In this document: positions 1 through 5,719 of the stretch, piece after piece | How the letters are laid out: each line of letters begins with the position of its first letter | Position numbering within the stretch: position 1 is the stretch's first letter | The notes under the pieces: generated by a model | Seen by the model: the letters and a program-made list of their open reading frames with translations, nothing else | Database searches by the model: none | Told to the model about the DNA's origin: nothing | Position numbers and translations under genes: made by a program | Source: CAZQBY01 sp964592405 [NCBI: uncultured archaeon] | GTDB lineage: Archaea > Altiarchaeota > Altiarchaeia > JAFGQM01 | Length of the DNA: 21,628 nucleotides | NCBI GenBank assembly: GCA_964592405.1 | Contig: CAZQBY010000013.1 | Span: 1-21,628, forward strand | Reading direction: 5' to 3'

Positions 1-107
1 TGTAGTTGTCCTTTCTTGTAGTTGTGTTTTTTGGTTTTTGTTTTGGTCTGGTTTTGGTCTGCTTTTTGTTTTGCTTTTTGGTTTGTTTTGGTTTGTTTTG
101 GTTTTTG
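1..107. repeat. G/T-only simple-sequence tract
   Basis: The plus strand is almost entirely T and G, built from short variable units such as GGTTTTGGTCTG (twice) and GGTTTGTTTT (twice), with hardly any A. The other strand is therefore A/C-only. It lies downstream of the hxlB stop. The T-rich plus strand could act as an archaeal poly-U type terminator for a rightward gene outside the window; that is inference. No coding potential is convincing here. Confidence 0.6.
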
Positions 108-128
108 ATATATTTATAGTTATTCGGG

Positions 129-725
129 CTATTCGACACATGTGTGTTTTCGTCTCATTTCCATTTCATCCTTTCCAAGGCGCTGCATAAGTTCGGCTAT
201 CAGGCCGTCGAAAAATACCATGGCAGTGTCCTCAAACAGTGTCCCCATGGGGGCCAGCGTGACACTCTGACCTTCTATCTGCCGCTTTTCATAATCCTCC
301 TTTGAGATATCAAGTTTGGTCTTTCCCTTGAGTGTAACAACAAAATCGGCCATTTTCCCCAAAGTAGATTCTGGATAGGAGGTTATTGCAACGACCATGA
401 CTCCTGCCTTTTTGGCGGAACGTGCATAGTCTATGACAGAGGAGGTTTCTCCACTGCCGGATATGCAGATGAATAAATCCTTGGGATGAGTGGCAGGGGT
501 TATTGTCTCACCAATGACGAATGTTGGTATATCCAGATGCACCAGTCTCATGGCAAAGGCGCGCGCAGCCAGACCGCTCCTCCCGGCCCCATAGATGAAT
601 ATCCTGCGGGCCTTTAATATACTCCTCAAGAGTTTCTCGACCGATTTCTCATCCACTGACTCCACGGCATTGATGATAAAATTCGCTATGCCGCGCACTG
701 TATGTTTTAAAACAGTCTCGCCCAT
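129..725 (-). CDS. hxlB: 6-phospho-3-hexuloisomerase (SIS domain)
   Basis: This enzyme interconverts D-arabino-hex-3-ulose 6-phosphate and fructose 6-phosphate. In archaea the ribulose monophosphate route supplies pentose phosphates or fixes formaldehyde. The 198-aa protein matches the usual length of about 180-200. A single SIS fold is visible: the sugar-phosphate loop GAGRSGLAARAFAMRL at about residues 46-61, GETITPA at 72-78, the second SIS motif ISGSGETSSV at 88-97, and VVAITS at 111-116. The C-terminal segment about 157-178 (LAPMGTLFEDTAMVFFDGLI) is typical of the family. The partner hexulose-phosphate synthase is not in the window. The ATG at 725 is the only sensible start. A duplicated box A lies just upstream, so the transcript may be leaderless. 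Confidence 0.9.
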   Translation of the reverse strand: MGETVLKHTVRGIANFIINAVESVDEKSVEKLLRSILKARRIFIYGAGRSGLAARAFAMRLVHLDIPTFVIGETITPATHPKDLFICISGSGETSSVIDYARSAKKAGVMVVAITSYPESTLGKMADFVVTLKGKTKLDISKEDYEKRQIEGQSVTLAPMGTLFEDTAMVFFDGLIAELMQRLGKDEMEMRRKHTCVE

Positions 726-736
726 ATTAGTTTAAG

Positions 737-774
737 GACAGGAGGAATAAAAACCAAGACAGGAAGAATAAAAA
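737..774 (-). promoter_or_regulatory. Duplicated box A promoter segment of hxlB
   Basis: The 17-bp unit GACAGGAGGAATAAAAA (737-753) is repeated with one mismatch at 758-774, a 21-bp period. Read on the minus strand each unit carries a TTTTTATT box A. The proximal one lies about 22-29 nt before the hxlB ATG, the distance expected for a leaderless transcript; the distal one is two helical turns further away. Function is inferred from position. Confidence 0.5.
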
Positions 775-837
775 AGCAGAAGATCCTGCAACATTTGGGA
801 CTTTTATTGGATGTAAATCAAAATACCACTGCATCAA

Positions 838-870
838 CTTGGGCGGTTGCCTGTTTAGCAAGCCGCCAAG
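838..870. other. Hairpin immediately upstream of tRNA-Ala
   Basis: The arms 838-850 (CTTGGGCGGTTGC) and 858-870 (GCAAGCCGCCAAG) pair over about 12 bp with one bulged base on each side and a 7-nt loop (851-857). It sits where a tRNA promoter would be expected; I see no good box A for tRNA-Ala. It could be a processing signal or part of the hairpin-rich repeat landscape that continues to about 1310. Confidence 0.55.
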
Positions 871-877
871 CAGTTGT

Positions 878-1077
878 GGGCCGGTAGATCAGTCCGGTTA
901 GATCGCCTGCTTTGCAGGAGCCCTTTCTTTCAAAAAGAAAGGTGCGCGAGGTTCGCGAAAGCGAACCTGCGCCCAAGTTCACAAAAGTGAACTTCGGGCT
1001 TCGCCCCAAAGAAAGGAGTGCTGAGGAATGGGTTCCAAATCAGCAGGAGGCCCCGGGTTCAAATCCCGGCCGGTCCA
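878..1077 (+). tRNA. tRNA-Ala (anticodon UGC), intron-containing
   Basis: Exon 1 is 878-916 and exon 2 is 1042-1077; together they form a complete 75-nt tRNA. The acceptor GGGCCGG (878-884) pairs with CCGGTCC (1070-1076), discriminator A1077. The third pair is G880-T1074, the G3:U70 wobble that identifies alanine tRNAs. The D arm GATC/GATC is at 887-904. The anticodon stem CCTGC (906-910) pairs with GCAGG (1043-1047). The T arm CCGGG-TTCAAAT-CCCGG is at 1053-1069. The loop T-T-T-G-C-A/A gives anticodon TGC at 913-915. No CCA is encoded. The 5' and 3' halves only make sense once the intron is removed, so a scan for contiguous tRNAs could miss this gene. Confidence 0.93.
917..1041 (+). other. 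125-nt tRNA-Ala intron at position 37/38 with BHB motif
   Basis: Exon and intron form a canonical bulge-helix-bulge. The central 4-bp helix is TTTG (911-914) with CAAA (1036-1039). The 5' bulge is C915-A916/G917 and the 3' bulge is T1040-C1041/A1042. The intron-side helix is GAGCCC (918-923) with GGGTTC (1030-1035), six pairs with one wobble. The outer helix is the anticodon stem. The archaeal splicing endonuclease would cut after 916 and after 1041. No homing endonuclease is encoded. The intron body is a chain of hairpins: 922-942, 949-968 and 975-994, plus a short GGGC-TTC-GCCC at 996-1006. AAAGAAAGG occurs twice (934-942, 1008-1016) and both copies can pair with CCTTTCTTT at 922-930, so alternative folds exist. 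Confidence 0.9.
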
Positions 1078-1254
1078 TCTCATTCGCAGCGGCTCGGCAT
1101 CGATGGCCCGGCCTTATGTCAAGACGGTTACTGGGCTGATGAGTCTTAACATCCCGGCCGGTCCACTCATAGGCATAAAGGCAATATCGTGTACCGTCCT
1201 TATGCCAGGAAGCAAAGGCTAAGGAAGTAACTTCCTGTCATCCCGGCCGGTCCA
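1063..1254 (+). repeat. Three copies of the tRNA-Ala 3' end, about 88-nt period
   Basis: The 15-mer ATCCCGGCCGGTCCA is the 3' part of the T arm plus the acceptor strand of tRNA-Ala. It occurs exactly at 1063-1077 (inside the tRNA), 1151-1165 and 1240-1254, spacings of 88 and 89 nt. The second and third copies have no tRNA 5' half. In copy 2, TGGCCCGGCC (1104-1113) pairs with GGCCGGTCCA (1156-1165) with one mismatch, mimicking an acceptor stem. Before copy 3 there are hairpins GGCATAAAGG/CCTTATGCC and GGAAG/CTTCC. Likely explanations are scars of integration at a tRNA 3' end (att sites) or tandem duplication; the sequence alone does not decide. Confidence 0.85.
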
Positions 1255-1258
1255 CTAC

Positions 1259-1310
1259 AACCTTTTAGGAAAAGGTTGATCAAAAATGGCGGGTTACGAT
1301 GTGACCCACC
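1259..1310. other. Two hairpins between the tRNA-end repeats and tRNA-Lys
   Basis: AACCTTTT (1259-1266) pairs perfectly with AAAAGGTT (1270-1277) around a 3-nt loop. GGCGGGTTAC (1288-1297) pairs with GTGACCCACC (1301-1310) with one mismatch and one wobble. A run of T follows at 1320-1325, so this could end a transcript arriving from the left. The same T-rich run also looks like the tRNA-Lys promoter. Confidence 0.5.
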
Positions 1311-1319
1311 GAGCTTGGC

Positions 1320-1330
1320 TTTTTTAATAA
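1320..1330 (+). promoter_or_regulatory. Possible box A for tRNA-Lys
   Basis: A TTTTTAATAA stretch lies about 25-35 nt before the first base of tRNA-Lys, the usual distance for an archaeal TATA element. Assigned from position and base content only. Confidence 0.35.
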
Positions 1331-1354
1331 AGCAGAGCTAAATAGTCGCTTCAT

Positions 1355-1429
1355 GGGCCCGTAGCTCAGTCTGGTCAGAGCACCTGGCTTTTAACCAGGG
1401 AGTCGCGGGTTCGAATCCCGTCGGGCCCA
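1355..1429 (+). tRNA. tRNA-Lys (anticodon UUU)
   Basis: A complete 75-nt cloverleaf without an intron. The acceptor GGGCCCG (1355-1361) pairs with CGGGCCC (1422-1428), discriminator A1429. The D arm is GCTC/GAGC. The anticodon arm is CCTGG-CTTTTAA-CCAGG with anticodon TTT, and the T arm is GCGGG-TTCGAAT-CCCGT. The CCA end is not encoded. Confidence 0.96.
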
Positions 1430-1540
1430 TTTCGTTTTGTGGATATCACTAAGCACATGAGACCGGATAATTTCGAGCAAAGATTTTAAACCATAGTTTT
1501 GTAATTAAAGCCTGTTTTCAATTTCTAAATGGTGCTGAGA

Positions 1541-2923
1541 ATGGAGACAAAATATATTCTGGATGAGAACGAGATTCCAAAAAAGTGGTATAATATTCTA
1601 CCTGACCTGCCAAAACCGCTGGAGCCGCCAATAAACCCCGGGACCATGAAGCCATTGGGGCCAAAGGATCTGGCGCCCCTTTTTCCCATGGAGCTCATCA
1701 AGCAGGAGATGAGCATGGAGCGTGAGATACCAATACCCGCCGAAGTAAGGGATATTTACACCATGTGGAGGCCATCTCCCCTCTACAGGGCACACCGGTT
1801 GGAGAAGTTTCTGAAGACTCCAGCCAAGATATTCTACAAGTGGGAGGGTGTCAGCCCGCCGGGGAGCCACAAACCAAATACGGCAGTAGCACAGGCATAT
1901 TATAATGTGAAAGAAGGCACCGAGAGGATAACCACCGAGACAGGTGCCGGTCAGTGGGGATCCTCGCTGGCATTCGCATGCAAGATGTTTGACCTGCAGT
2001 GCAAGGTTTACATGGTGAGGTGCAGCTTCGAACAGAAGCCCTACCGGAAGATAATGATGAAAACGTGGGGTGCAGAATGCGTTGCCTCGCCGAGCAGGGA
2101 CACAGAAGCCGGCAGGAAGATACTGGCAGAGGACCCGGACTGCCCCGGCTCACTGGGTATAGCCATAAGTGAGGCGGTGGAGGATGCGGCCACTCACGAC
2201 AACACGCACTACTCACTGGGCTCCGTCCTCAACCATGTGTTGCTCCACCAGACTGTCGTTGGTCTTGAGGCAAAGAAGCAGCTGGAGATGGCCGGAGTAG
2301 AGAGTCCGGATATCGTCATTGGATGTGTGGGCGGTGGTTCAAACTATGCAGGACTGGCGCTTCCTTTTGTCAGGGACAGGATAAAGGAGAAAAAGGACAT
2401 AAAGTTTATAGGTGTGGAACCGGCTTCCTGCCCCACAATGACCAAGGGGCCATTCACCTATGACTTCGGTGACACCGCCAAGATGACCCCGCTCCTGAAG
2501 ATGTACACGCTCGGGCACGGATTTATACCGCCAAGCATACATGCCGGCGGACTAAGATACCATGGTATGGCACCGCTGATCAGCGCACTGACCAAAGAGG
2601 GGATAATAGAGGCGCGCGCGGAACACCAGCTTGGGTGTTTCAAGGCTGCAGTGGACTTCGCTAGGACAGAGGGCTTCATAGTAGCACCGGAGACCTCACA
2701 TGCGGTGAAGGCGGCAATAGACGAGGCAGTAAAGGCCAAGAAGGAGGGTAAAGAGAAGGTAATAATCTTCAACTGCTCAGGTCATGGCAACCTTGATCTG
2801 GCAGCATATGACGACTACTTTGGCGGCAAGCTGAGGGATTATTCCTATCCGGAAGAAAAGATCAAAGAGGCCCTGAAAGATGTGCCGGATACAAGCGCGC
2901 TCTGTGAGAAGGGGCTGGGGTAG
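1541..2923 (+). CDS. trpB2: Tryptophan synthase beta chain, TrpB2 type
   Basis: A PLP enzyme that makes tryptophan from indole and serine. The TrpB2 subfamily is longer than TrpB1, lacks strong coupling to TrpA, and may salvage indole. Numbered from the ATG at 1541, the PLP lysine lies in GSHKPNT (K111), the phosphate-binding loop GGGSN is near 264-268, and the tail motif NCSGHGN is near 430. The length of 460 aa, the N-terminal [20 protein letters not shown] and the extended WRPSPLYRA region are TrpB2 hallmarks. An in-frame ATG at 1529 would add four residues; I prefer 1541 because GGTG lies 6 nt before it, but a weak box A near 1503-1509 could also give a leaderless start at 1529. No other trp gene is nearby, which fits a stand-alone role. 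Confidence 0.92.
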   Translation: METKYILDENEIPKKWYNILPDLPKPLEPPINPGTMKPLGPKDLAPLFPMELIKQEMSMEREIPIPAEVRDIYTMWRPSPLYRAHRLEKFLKTPAKIFYKWEGVSPPGSHKPNTAVAQAYYNVKEGTERITTETGAGQWGSSLAFACKMFDLQCKVYMVRCSFEQKPYRKIMMKTWGAECVASPSRDTEAGRKILAEDPDCPGSLGIAISEAVEDAATHDNTHYSLGSVLNHVLLHQTVVGLEAKKQLEMAGVESPDIVIGCVGGGSNYAGLALPFVRDRIKEKKDIKFIGVEPASCPTMTKGPFTYDFGDTAKMTPLLKMYTLGHGFIPPSIHAGGLRYHGMAPLISALTKEGIIEARAEHQLGCFKAAVDFARTEGFIVAPETSHAVKAAIDEAVKAKKEGKEKVIIFNCSGHGNLDLAAYDDYFGGKLRDYSYPEEKIKEALKDVPDTSALCEKGLG

Positions 2924-2949
2924 CGGATATGATTTGGGGGAAGACACAA

Positions 2950-2957
2950 TTTATATT
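2950..2957 (+). promoter_or_regulatory. Box A upstream of the Cys-repeat membrane protein
   Basis: TTTATATT lies 24-31 nt before the ATG at 2981, so transcription should start at or just before the start codon and give a leaderless or nearly leaderless mRNA. The match to the archaeal consensus is strong; function is inferred. Confidence 0.6.
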
Positions 2958-2980
2958 CCACGAACGGGAAGTTAAGCAGT

Positions 2981-3985
2981 ATGAACCCGCGCATGGCCTA
3001 CCTCGTAGTCATAGGTCTTGTTCTTCTTCCACTAGCGCAGGCAACATCACGCTGTCCTGCTAATGATCCCCATGTAGGCCCATATAACCGTGTGGAGATA
3101 CTGCCCAAGGGCTACAAACTTGTTGATGTCGAGTTTACCGTGAAGGCAGTGCGGGTAGATGGCAGGGAAGAGACGCCTCTCTCTGGCCGGCCCGTCAGGA
3201 TATACCGCTATGAGGGGGCCAGAAAGGTGTTAATAGACAGTGGAATCACCAACAGTCTGGGGGAGTATAAATACACGCCCACCAAGCTGGGGAGGTATAT
3301 GGTAGAGTGTGCCGGAAAGGCCCCAACCTTCGAGGTCAAGAGGCTCCTGGACGACCCGACCGATTTTGGCGCTGTCTGCGGAAACGGCATCTGTGAGAGC
3401 GATAAGATGGAGAATAATGAGAACTGTCCGGATGACTGCGCCATCTGCGGAAACGCCATATGTGAGCAGGGTGAGGACAAGGAGAACTGTCCGGATGACT
3501 GTATAATCTGTGGAGATGGTATTTGCGACCCGCCTGAATATTCCCCTGAAGCCTGTAGCTGCAGAGAGGATTGTATAATCTGTGGAGACGGCAGATGTGA
3601 TCTGGCCCATAATGAAGTGTGTCCAGAAGACTGTGGTGGAGATGAGGAGGAAATGCCCAAGCAGGGGTTATTGGAGACATATTGGTGGGTCATAGGAGTA
3701 ATTGTCATAATCATCATAAGTTTCCTGATTGGCAGGCTGAGAGGAGAAAGGGAAGGCAAGAGTGGCGGGAAGGAGGATAAAAAAACGGCCGGAGGCAGCA
3801 GGAGTAGCAAGGCTAGGGGCAGGGAGAAAAATCTGGAGGATGACAGAGAGATCGAAGAGATAATCCAAGAGCTCATGGACAACGGGTTCTCAGACAAGAG
3901 GATACGGGGCAAGCTCGTGGAATTTGGACTTGACGCCAAGGAAGCTGACAGGCTGATAAAGAAGGCGAAGAAAGGCCGGAAATGA
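2981..3985 (+). CDS. Membrane-anchored protein with four CGxGxC repeats
   Basis: I do not recognise a named family. In order: a signal peptide (about 1-22, LVVIGLVLLPLAQA core), an Ig- or CNA-B-like beta domain (about 45-120, with GRPVRIYRYEG and a LGEYKYTP turn), then four disulfide modules at about 133-218 following C-G-N/D-x-x-I/R-C-(x)n-C-P-x-D-C. A transmembrane helix follows (about 234-251, WWVIGVIVIIIISFLIG), then a basic linker and a charged helical cytoplasmic tail (288-330). The exported part thus reaches outward on a single C-terminal anchor. The module spelling is shared with the proteins at 8185 and 10671. The last base of its sense codons runs into the ATGA start of a truncated paralogue at 3982. 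Likely a cell-surface or periplasmic binding protein; ligand unknown. Confidence 0.75.
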   Translation: MNPRMAYLVVIGLVLLPLAQATSRCPANDPHVGPYNRVEILPKGYKLVDVEFTVKAVRVDGREETPLSGRPVRIYRYEGARKVLIDSGITNSLGEYKYTPTKLGRYMVECAGKAPTFEVKRLLDDPTDFGAVCGNGICESDKMENNENCPDDCAICGNAICEQGEDKENCPDDCIICGDGICDPPEYSPEACSCREDCIICGDGRCDLAHNEVCPEDCGGDEEEMPKQGLLETYWWVIGVIVIIIISFLIGRLRGEREGKSGGKEDKKTAGGSRSSKARGREKNLEDDREIEEIIQELMDNGFSDKRIRGKLVEFGLDAKEADRLIKKAKKGRK

Positions 3986-4290
3986 GATACGGCACTATGG
4001 CAATTGCGCTGGTTGTGGCGATGATGTTCCTAGTAACAACCAGTGCTGTTGAATGTCCGTTCAGCAGATACCGTCCAAAGGATTACTCCGATGTCAGGAT
4101 ATCTCCCATTGAAAAGTATGTGGCAGAGGAGATCATCTTCAGAATAAAGGATGTCAGCAAGGAAGGTGAGGAATTTCCGGCTCCTGGCAGGGTTCTTCTC
4201 GTGGATGCTGGACAAATCAGGAGTCGTTTAGTTTCTCAAGGATGGAGCTGCTTGAGTAGAAGCCTCCCTCGAGCTTCTTTTCTATCCTGA
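3982..4290 (+). pseudogene. Truncated paralogue of the upstream surface protein
   Basis: It starts inside the previous stop (ATGA) and has a clear signal peptide (MAIALVVAMMFLVTTSA) followed by ECPFSRYRPKDYS and a beta segment ending GRVLLVDAG. This follows the layout of the 2981 product (RCPANDPHVGPYN ... GRPVRIYRYEG). At about residue 78 the homology stops: the reading frame enters sequence antisense to the ribL 3' end and finishes with an unrelated basic tail of about 24 residues. The second half of the beta domain, the Cys modules and the anchor are all missing. Most likely a tandem duplicate cut off by the rearrangement that placed ribL here. A short exported protein cannot be excluded. 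Confidence 0.65.
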
Positions 4291-4633
4291 CGATACGGGC
4301 CTTGGAGCCCAGAGCAGAAAGCTGCTCCCTCAGCCAGTCCTCGTCTATGTCCTGGTCATGGCCCAGGGCGATCACGTCCGGCTTGATGACTGATATTAGC
4401 TTCATCGGGTCCTTCTCATCCCCCACGAAGACCCTGTCCACAGGCTTCAAAGCCCTCACCATCTCTGCCCTCTGTTCCTGCGGCAGGATGAAGCCCTTTT
4501 TGAGCTTCTTGGTTATGGCATCGCTGGAGACTATGACATCCAGCTCGTCCCCCAGCTTCTTCGCCTCTTCCAGGAAAAACAGATGGCCCGGGTGGAGTAT
4601 GTTGAACACGCCGGCCGCCAGGACTTTCGTCAT
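4217..4633 (-). CDS. ribL: FAD synthase, archaeal RibL type
   Basis: A small (138 aa) nucleotidyltransferase of the cytidylyltransferase-like fold that adenylates FMN to FAD in archaea. The N-terminal strand VLAAGVFNILHPGH holds the HxGH signature (HPGH, 14-17). EEAKKLGDELDVIVSSD follows, then PQEQRAEMVRALKPVDRVFVGDE, PDVIALGHDQ at about 85-94, and the end motif FYSSSSILEKL. These match RibL rather than the larger bacterial RibF. A related glycerol-3-phosphate cytidylyltransferase is the main alternative, but the LGHDQ motif argues for RibL. It is transcribed divergently from thiL across a 73-nt spacer with duplicated TATA segments. Its 3' end abuts a truncated gene. Confidence 0.82.
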   Translation of the reverse strand: MTKVLAAGVFNILHPGHLFFLEEAKKLGDELDVIVSSDAITKKLKKGFILPQEQRAEMVRALKPVDRVFVGDEKDPMKLISVIKPDVIALGHDQDIDEDWLREQLSALGSKARIVRIEKKLEGGFYSSSSILEKLNDS

Positions 4634-4645
4634 GGTGATTTATTA

Positions 4646-4687
4646 CATGACCAAATAAATATACTGCATGACCAAATAAATATACTG
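4646..4687. promoter_or_regulatory. Exact 21-bp tandem duplication carrying box A, ribL/thiL divergent promoter
   Basis: The unit starting CATGACCAAATAAATAT spans 4646-4666 and is repeated perfectly at 4667-4687. Each copy contains an AAATAAATATA element that reads as a TATA box in either direction (TATATTTATT on the minus strand). One copy lies about 20-35 nt from each start codon, so the duplication may serve one box to each divergent gene. The perfect identity suggests a recent event. Confidence 0.75.
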
Positions 4688-4710
4688 CTCAAATGATAGT
4701 GCTCAAATGA
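4687..4710 (+). repeat. 14-bp-period repeat creating a mini-ORF that overlaps the thiL start
   Basis: GCTCAAATGA occurs at 4687-4696 and again at 4701-4710. The second copy provides the thiL ATG (4707). The first provides an upstream ATG (4693) that reads M-I-V-L-K and stops at TGA 4708-4710, overlapping the thiL ATG as ATGA. Coupled translation is possible; it may equally be a by-product of the duplication. Confidence 0.5.
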
Positions 4711-5699
4711 AACTCAAAGAGCTGGGGGAAGACAGGATAATCGCCTGGATCAGGGAATTCCTGGGCAAGCCGCGCGGAGTGGCGGTGGGCGCGGGGGACG
4801 ACGCTGCCGTGGTTAAGCTGGGGGACACCTACCTGACCATAGGGACTGACATGATTCAGGAGGGCAGCCACATCTACAAGGGCATGACCCCATATCAGGC
4901 CGGGCGGAAGGCGGCAGTCGTCAACTTCTCCGACCTGGCCTCGATGGGCGCACAGCCCCGGGGTTTTCTCCTGTCCATAAGCATAAGCGAGAAGGAGGAC
5001 TTCTCTAAGTTCAAGGAGATATTCCACGGGGTTGAGGCAGCCTGCCAGGAGGCGGGCGCGAGGTTCATCGGCGGGGACATGAACAGGGGCCGGAGGCTCG
5101 TGCTGGACGGGGTCGCCTTTGGGACCCTAAAGAAGAAGGAGATTATGCGGAGGACTGGCGCGCGGCCCGGGGACATAGTCGCGGTGACAGGCCATCTGGG
5201 CTCAGCAGCCTGCGGGTGGCAGATACTGGAGAAGGGCCTGGATCTCAGGAGGTTCGATGAGGAGACGCGGACAAGGATTGAGAAGAACATCATAAGCCCC
5301 TGCCTCGAGCCGAGGGCCCGGGTGAAAGAGGGGAGGATAATGGCGAAGAGCGGCTGCGTCACGTCATGCACCGACATCTCCGACGGGCTGGCCTTCTCGC
5401 TCGGCTACATGCGCGACGGCTATGGCTTTGAAATCTTCGAGGAGAAGGTGCCTGTCAGAAGGGAATTTAACCTGGTCTGCGACGCGTTCAAGCTGGACAA
5501 GGACCTGCTGAGATATCACATAGGCGAGGACTTCGAGCTGCTATGCACGGTCAAGCGCAATAGGTTCAGATACCTGAAGGAGAAGATCCCGAGCCTGTCG
5601 GAGATTGGGGTAGTCACTGAAGGCAGCAGGATAAAAATAAGGAAAGCGGACGGCAGCACCGAGACCCTGAAGCCGTCCGGCTACAACCACTTCTCTTAA
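4707..5699 (+). CDS. thiL: Thiamine-monophosphate kinase
   Basis: Phosphorylates thiamine monophosphate to the cofactor thiamine diphosphate using ATP. The 330-aa length and PurM/ThiL-like fold are right for the family. Motifs in order: GAGDDAAVV (28-36), GTDMIQEGSH (46-55), VNFSDLASMGA (72-82, metal and ATP site), GGDMNRG (about 124-130; the usual Thr is Met here), VTGHLGSAACG (about 161-171), DISDGLA (about 228-234), and GEDFELL (about 266-272, normally GEDYELL). No other thiamine gene is adjacent. Base composition is strikingly GC-rich (44 of 60 bases are G+C at 5161-5220). Converges with guaAb with only 20 nt between stops. Confidence 0.92.
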   Translation: MKLKELGEDRIIAWIREFLGKPRGVAVGAGDDAAVVKLGDTYLTIGTDMIQEGSHIYKGMTPYQAGRKAAVVNFSDLASMGAQPRGFLLSISISEKEDFSKFKEIFHGVEAACQEAGARFIGGDMNRGRRLVLDGVAFGTLKKKEIMRRTGARPGDIVAVTGHLGSAACGWQILEKGLDLRRFDEETRTRIEKNIISPCLEPRARVKEGRIMAKSGCVTSCTDISDGLAFSLGYMRDGYGFEIFEEKVPVRREFNLVCDAFKLDKDLLRYHIGEDFELLCTVKRNRFRYLKEKIPSLSEIGVVTEGSRIKIRKADGSTETLKPSGYNHFS

Positions 5700-5719
5700 T
5701 TCTCCTACCCTTAATTCCT

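Noticed and set aside
878-1077. Trans-spliced (split) tRNA halves
   Set aside because: Both halves lie in order on one strand with a BHB across a 125-nt intron, so cis-splicing explains them. The extra 3' pieces are too short to be halves.
912-1139. 75-aa ORF as an intron-encoded protein
   Set aside because: It reads through the second tRNA exon and shows no LAGLIDADG or other endonuclease motif.
1137-1165. Hammerhead ribozyme
   Set aside because: CTGATGAG is present, but no GAAA core or matching stem III follows.
1100-1175. C/D box guide RNA
   Set aside because: A TGATGA box is visible but there is no CTGA D box at a suitable distance; only CTCA follows.
1063-1254. CRISPR array
   Set aside because: Only three 15-nt repeats, identical to a tRNA 3' end, with spacers of about 73-74 nt and no cas genes.
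3208-3939. 243-aa antisense ORF opposite the Cys-repeat protein gene
   Set aside because: A Ser/Pro-rich shadow of the repeat-bearing sense gene with no domain of its own.
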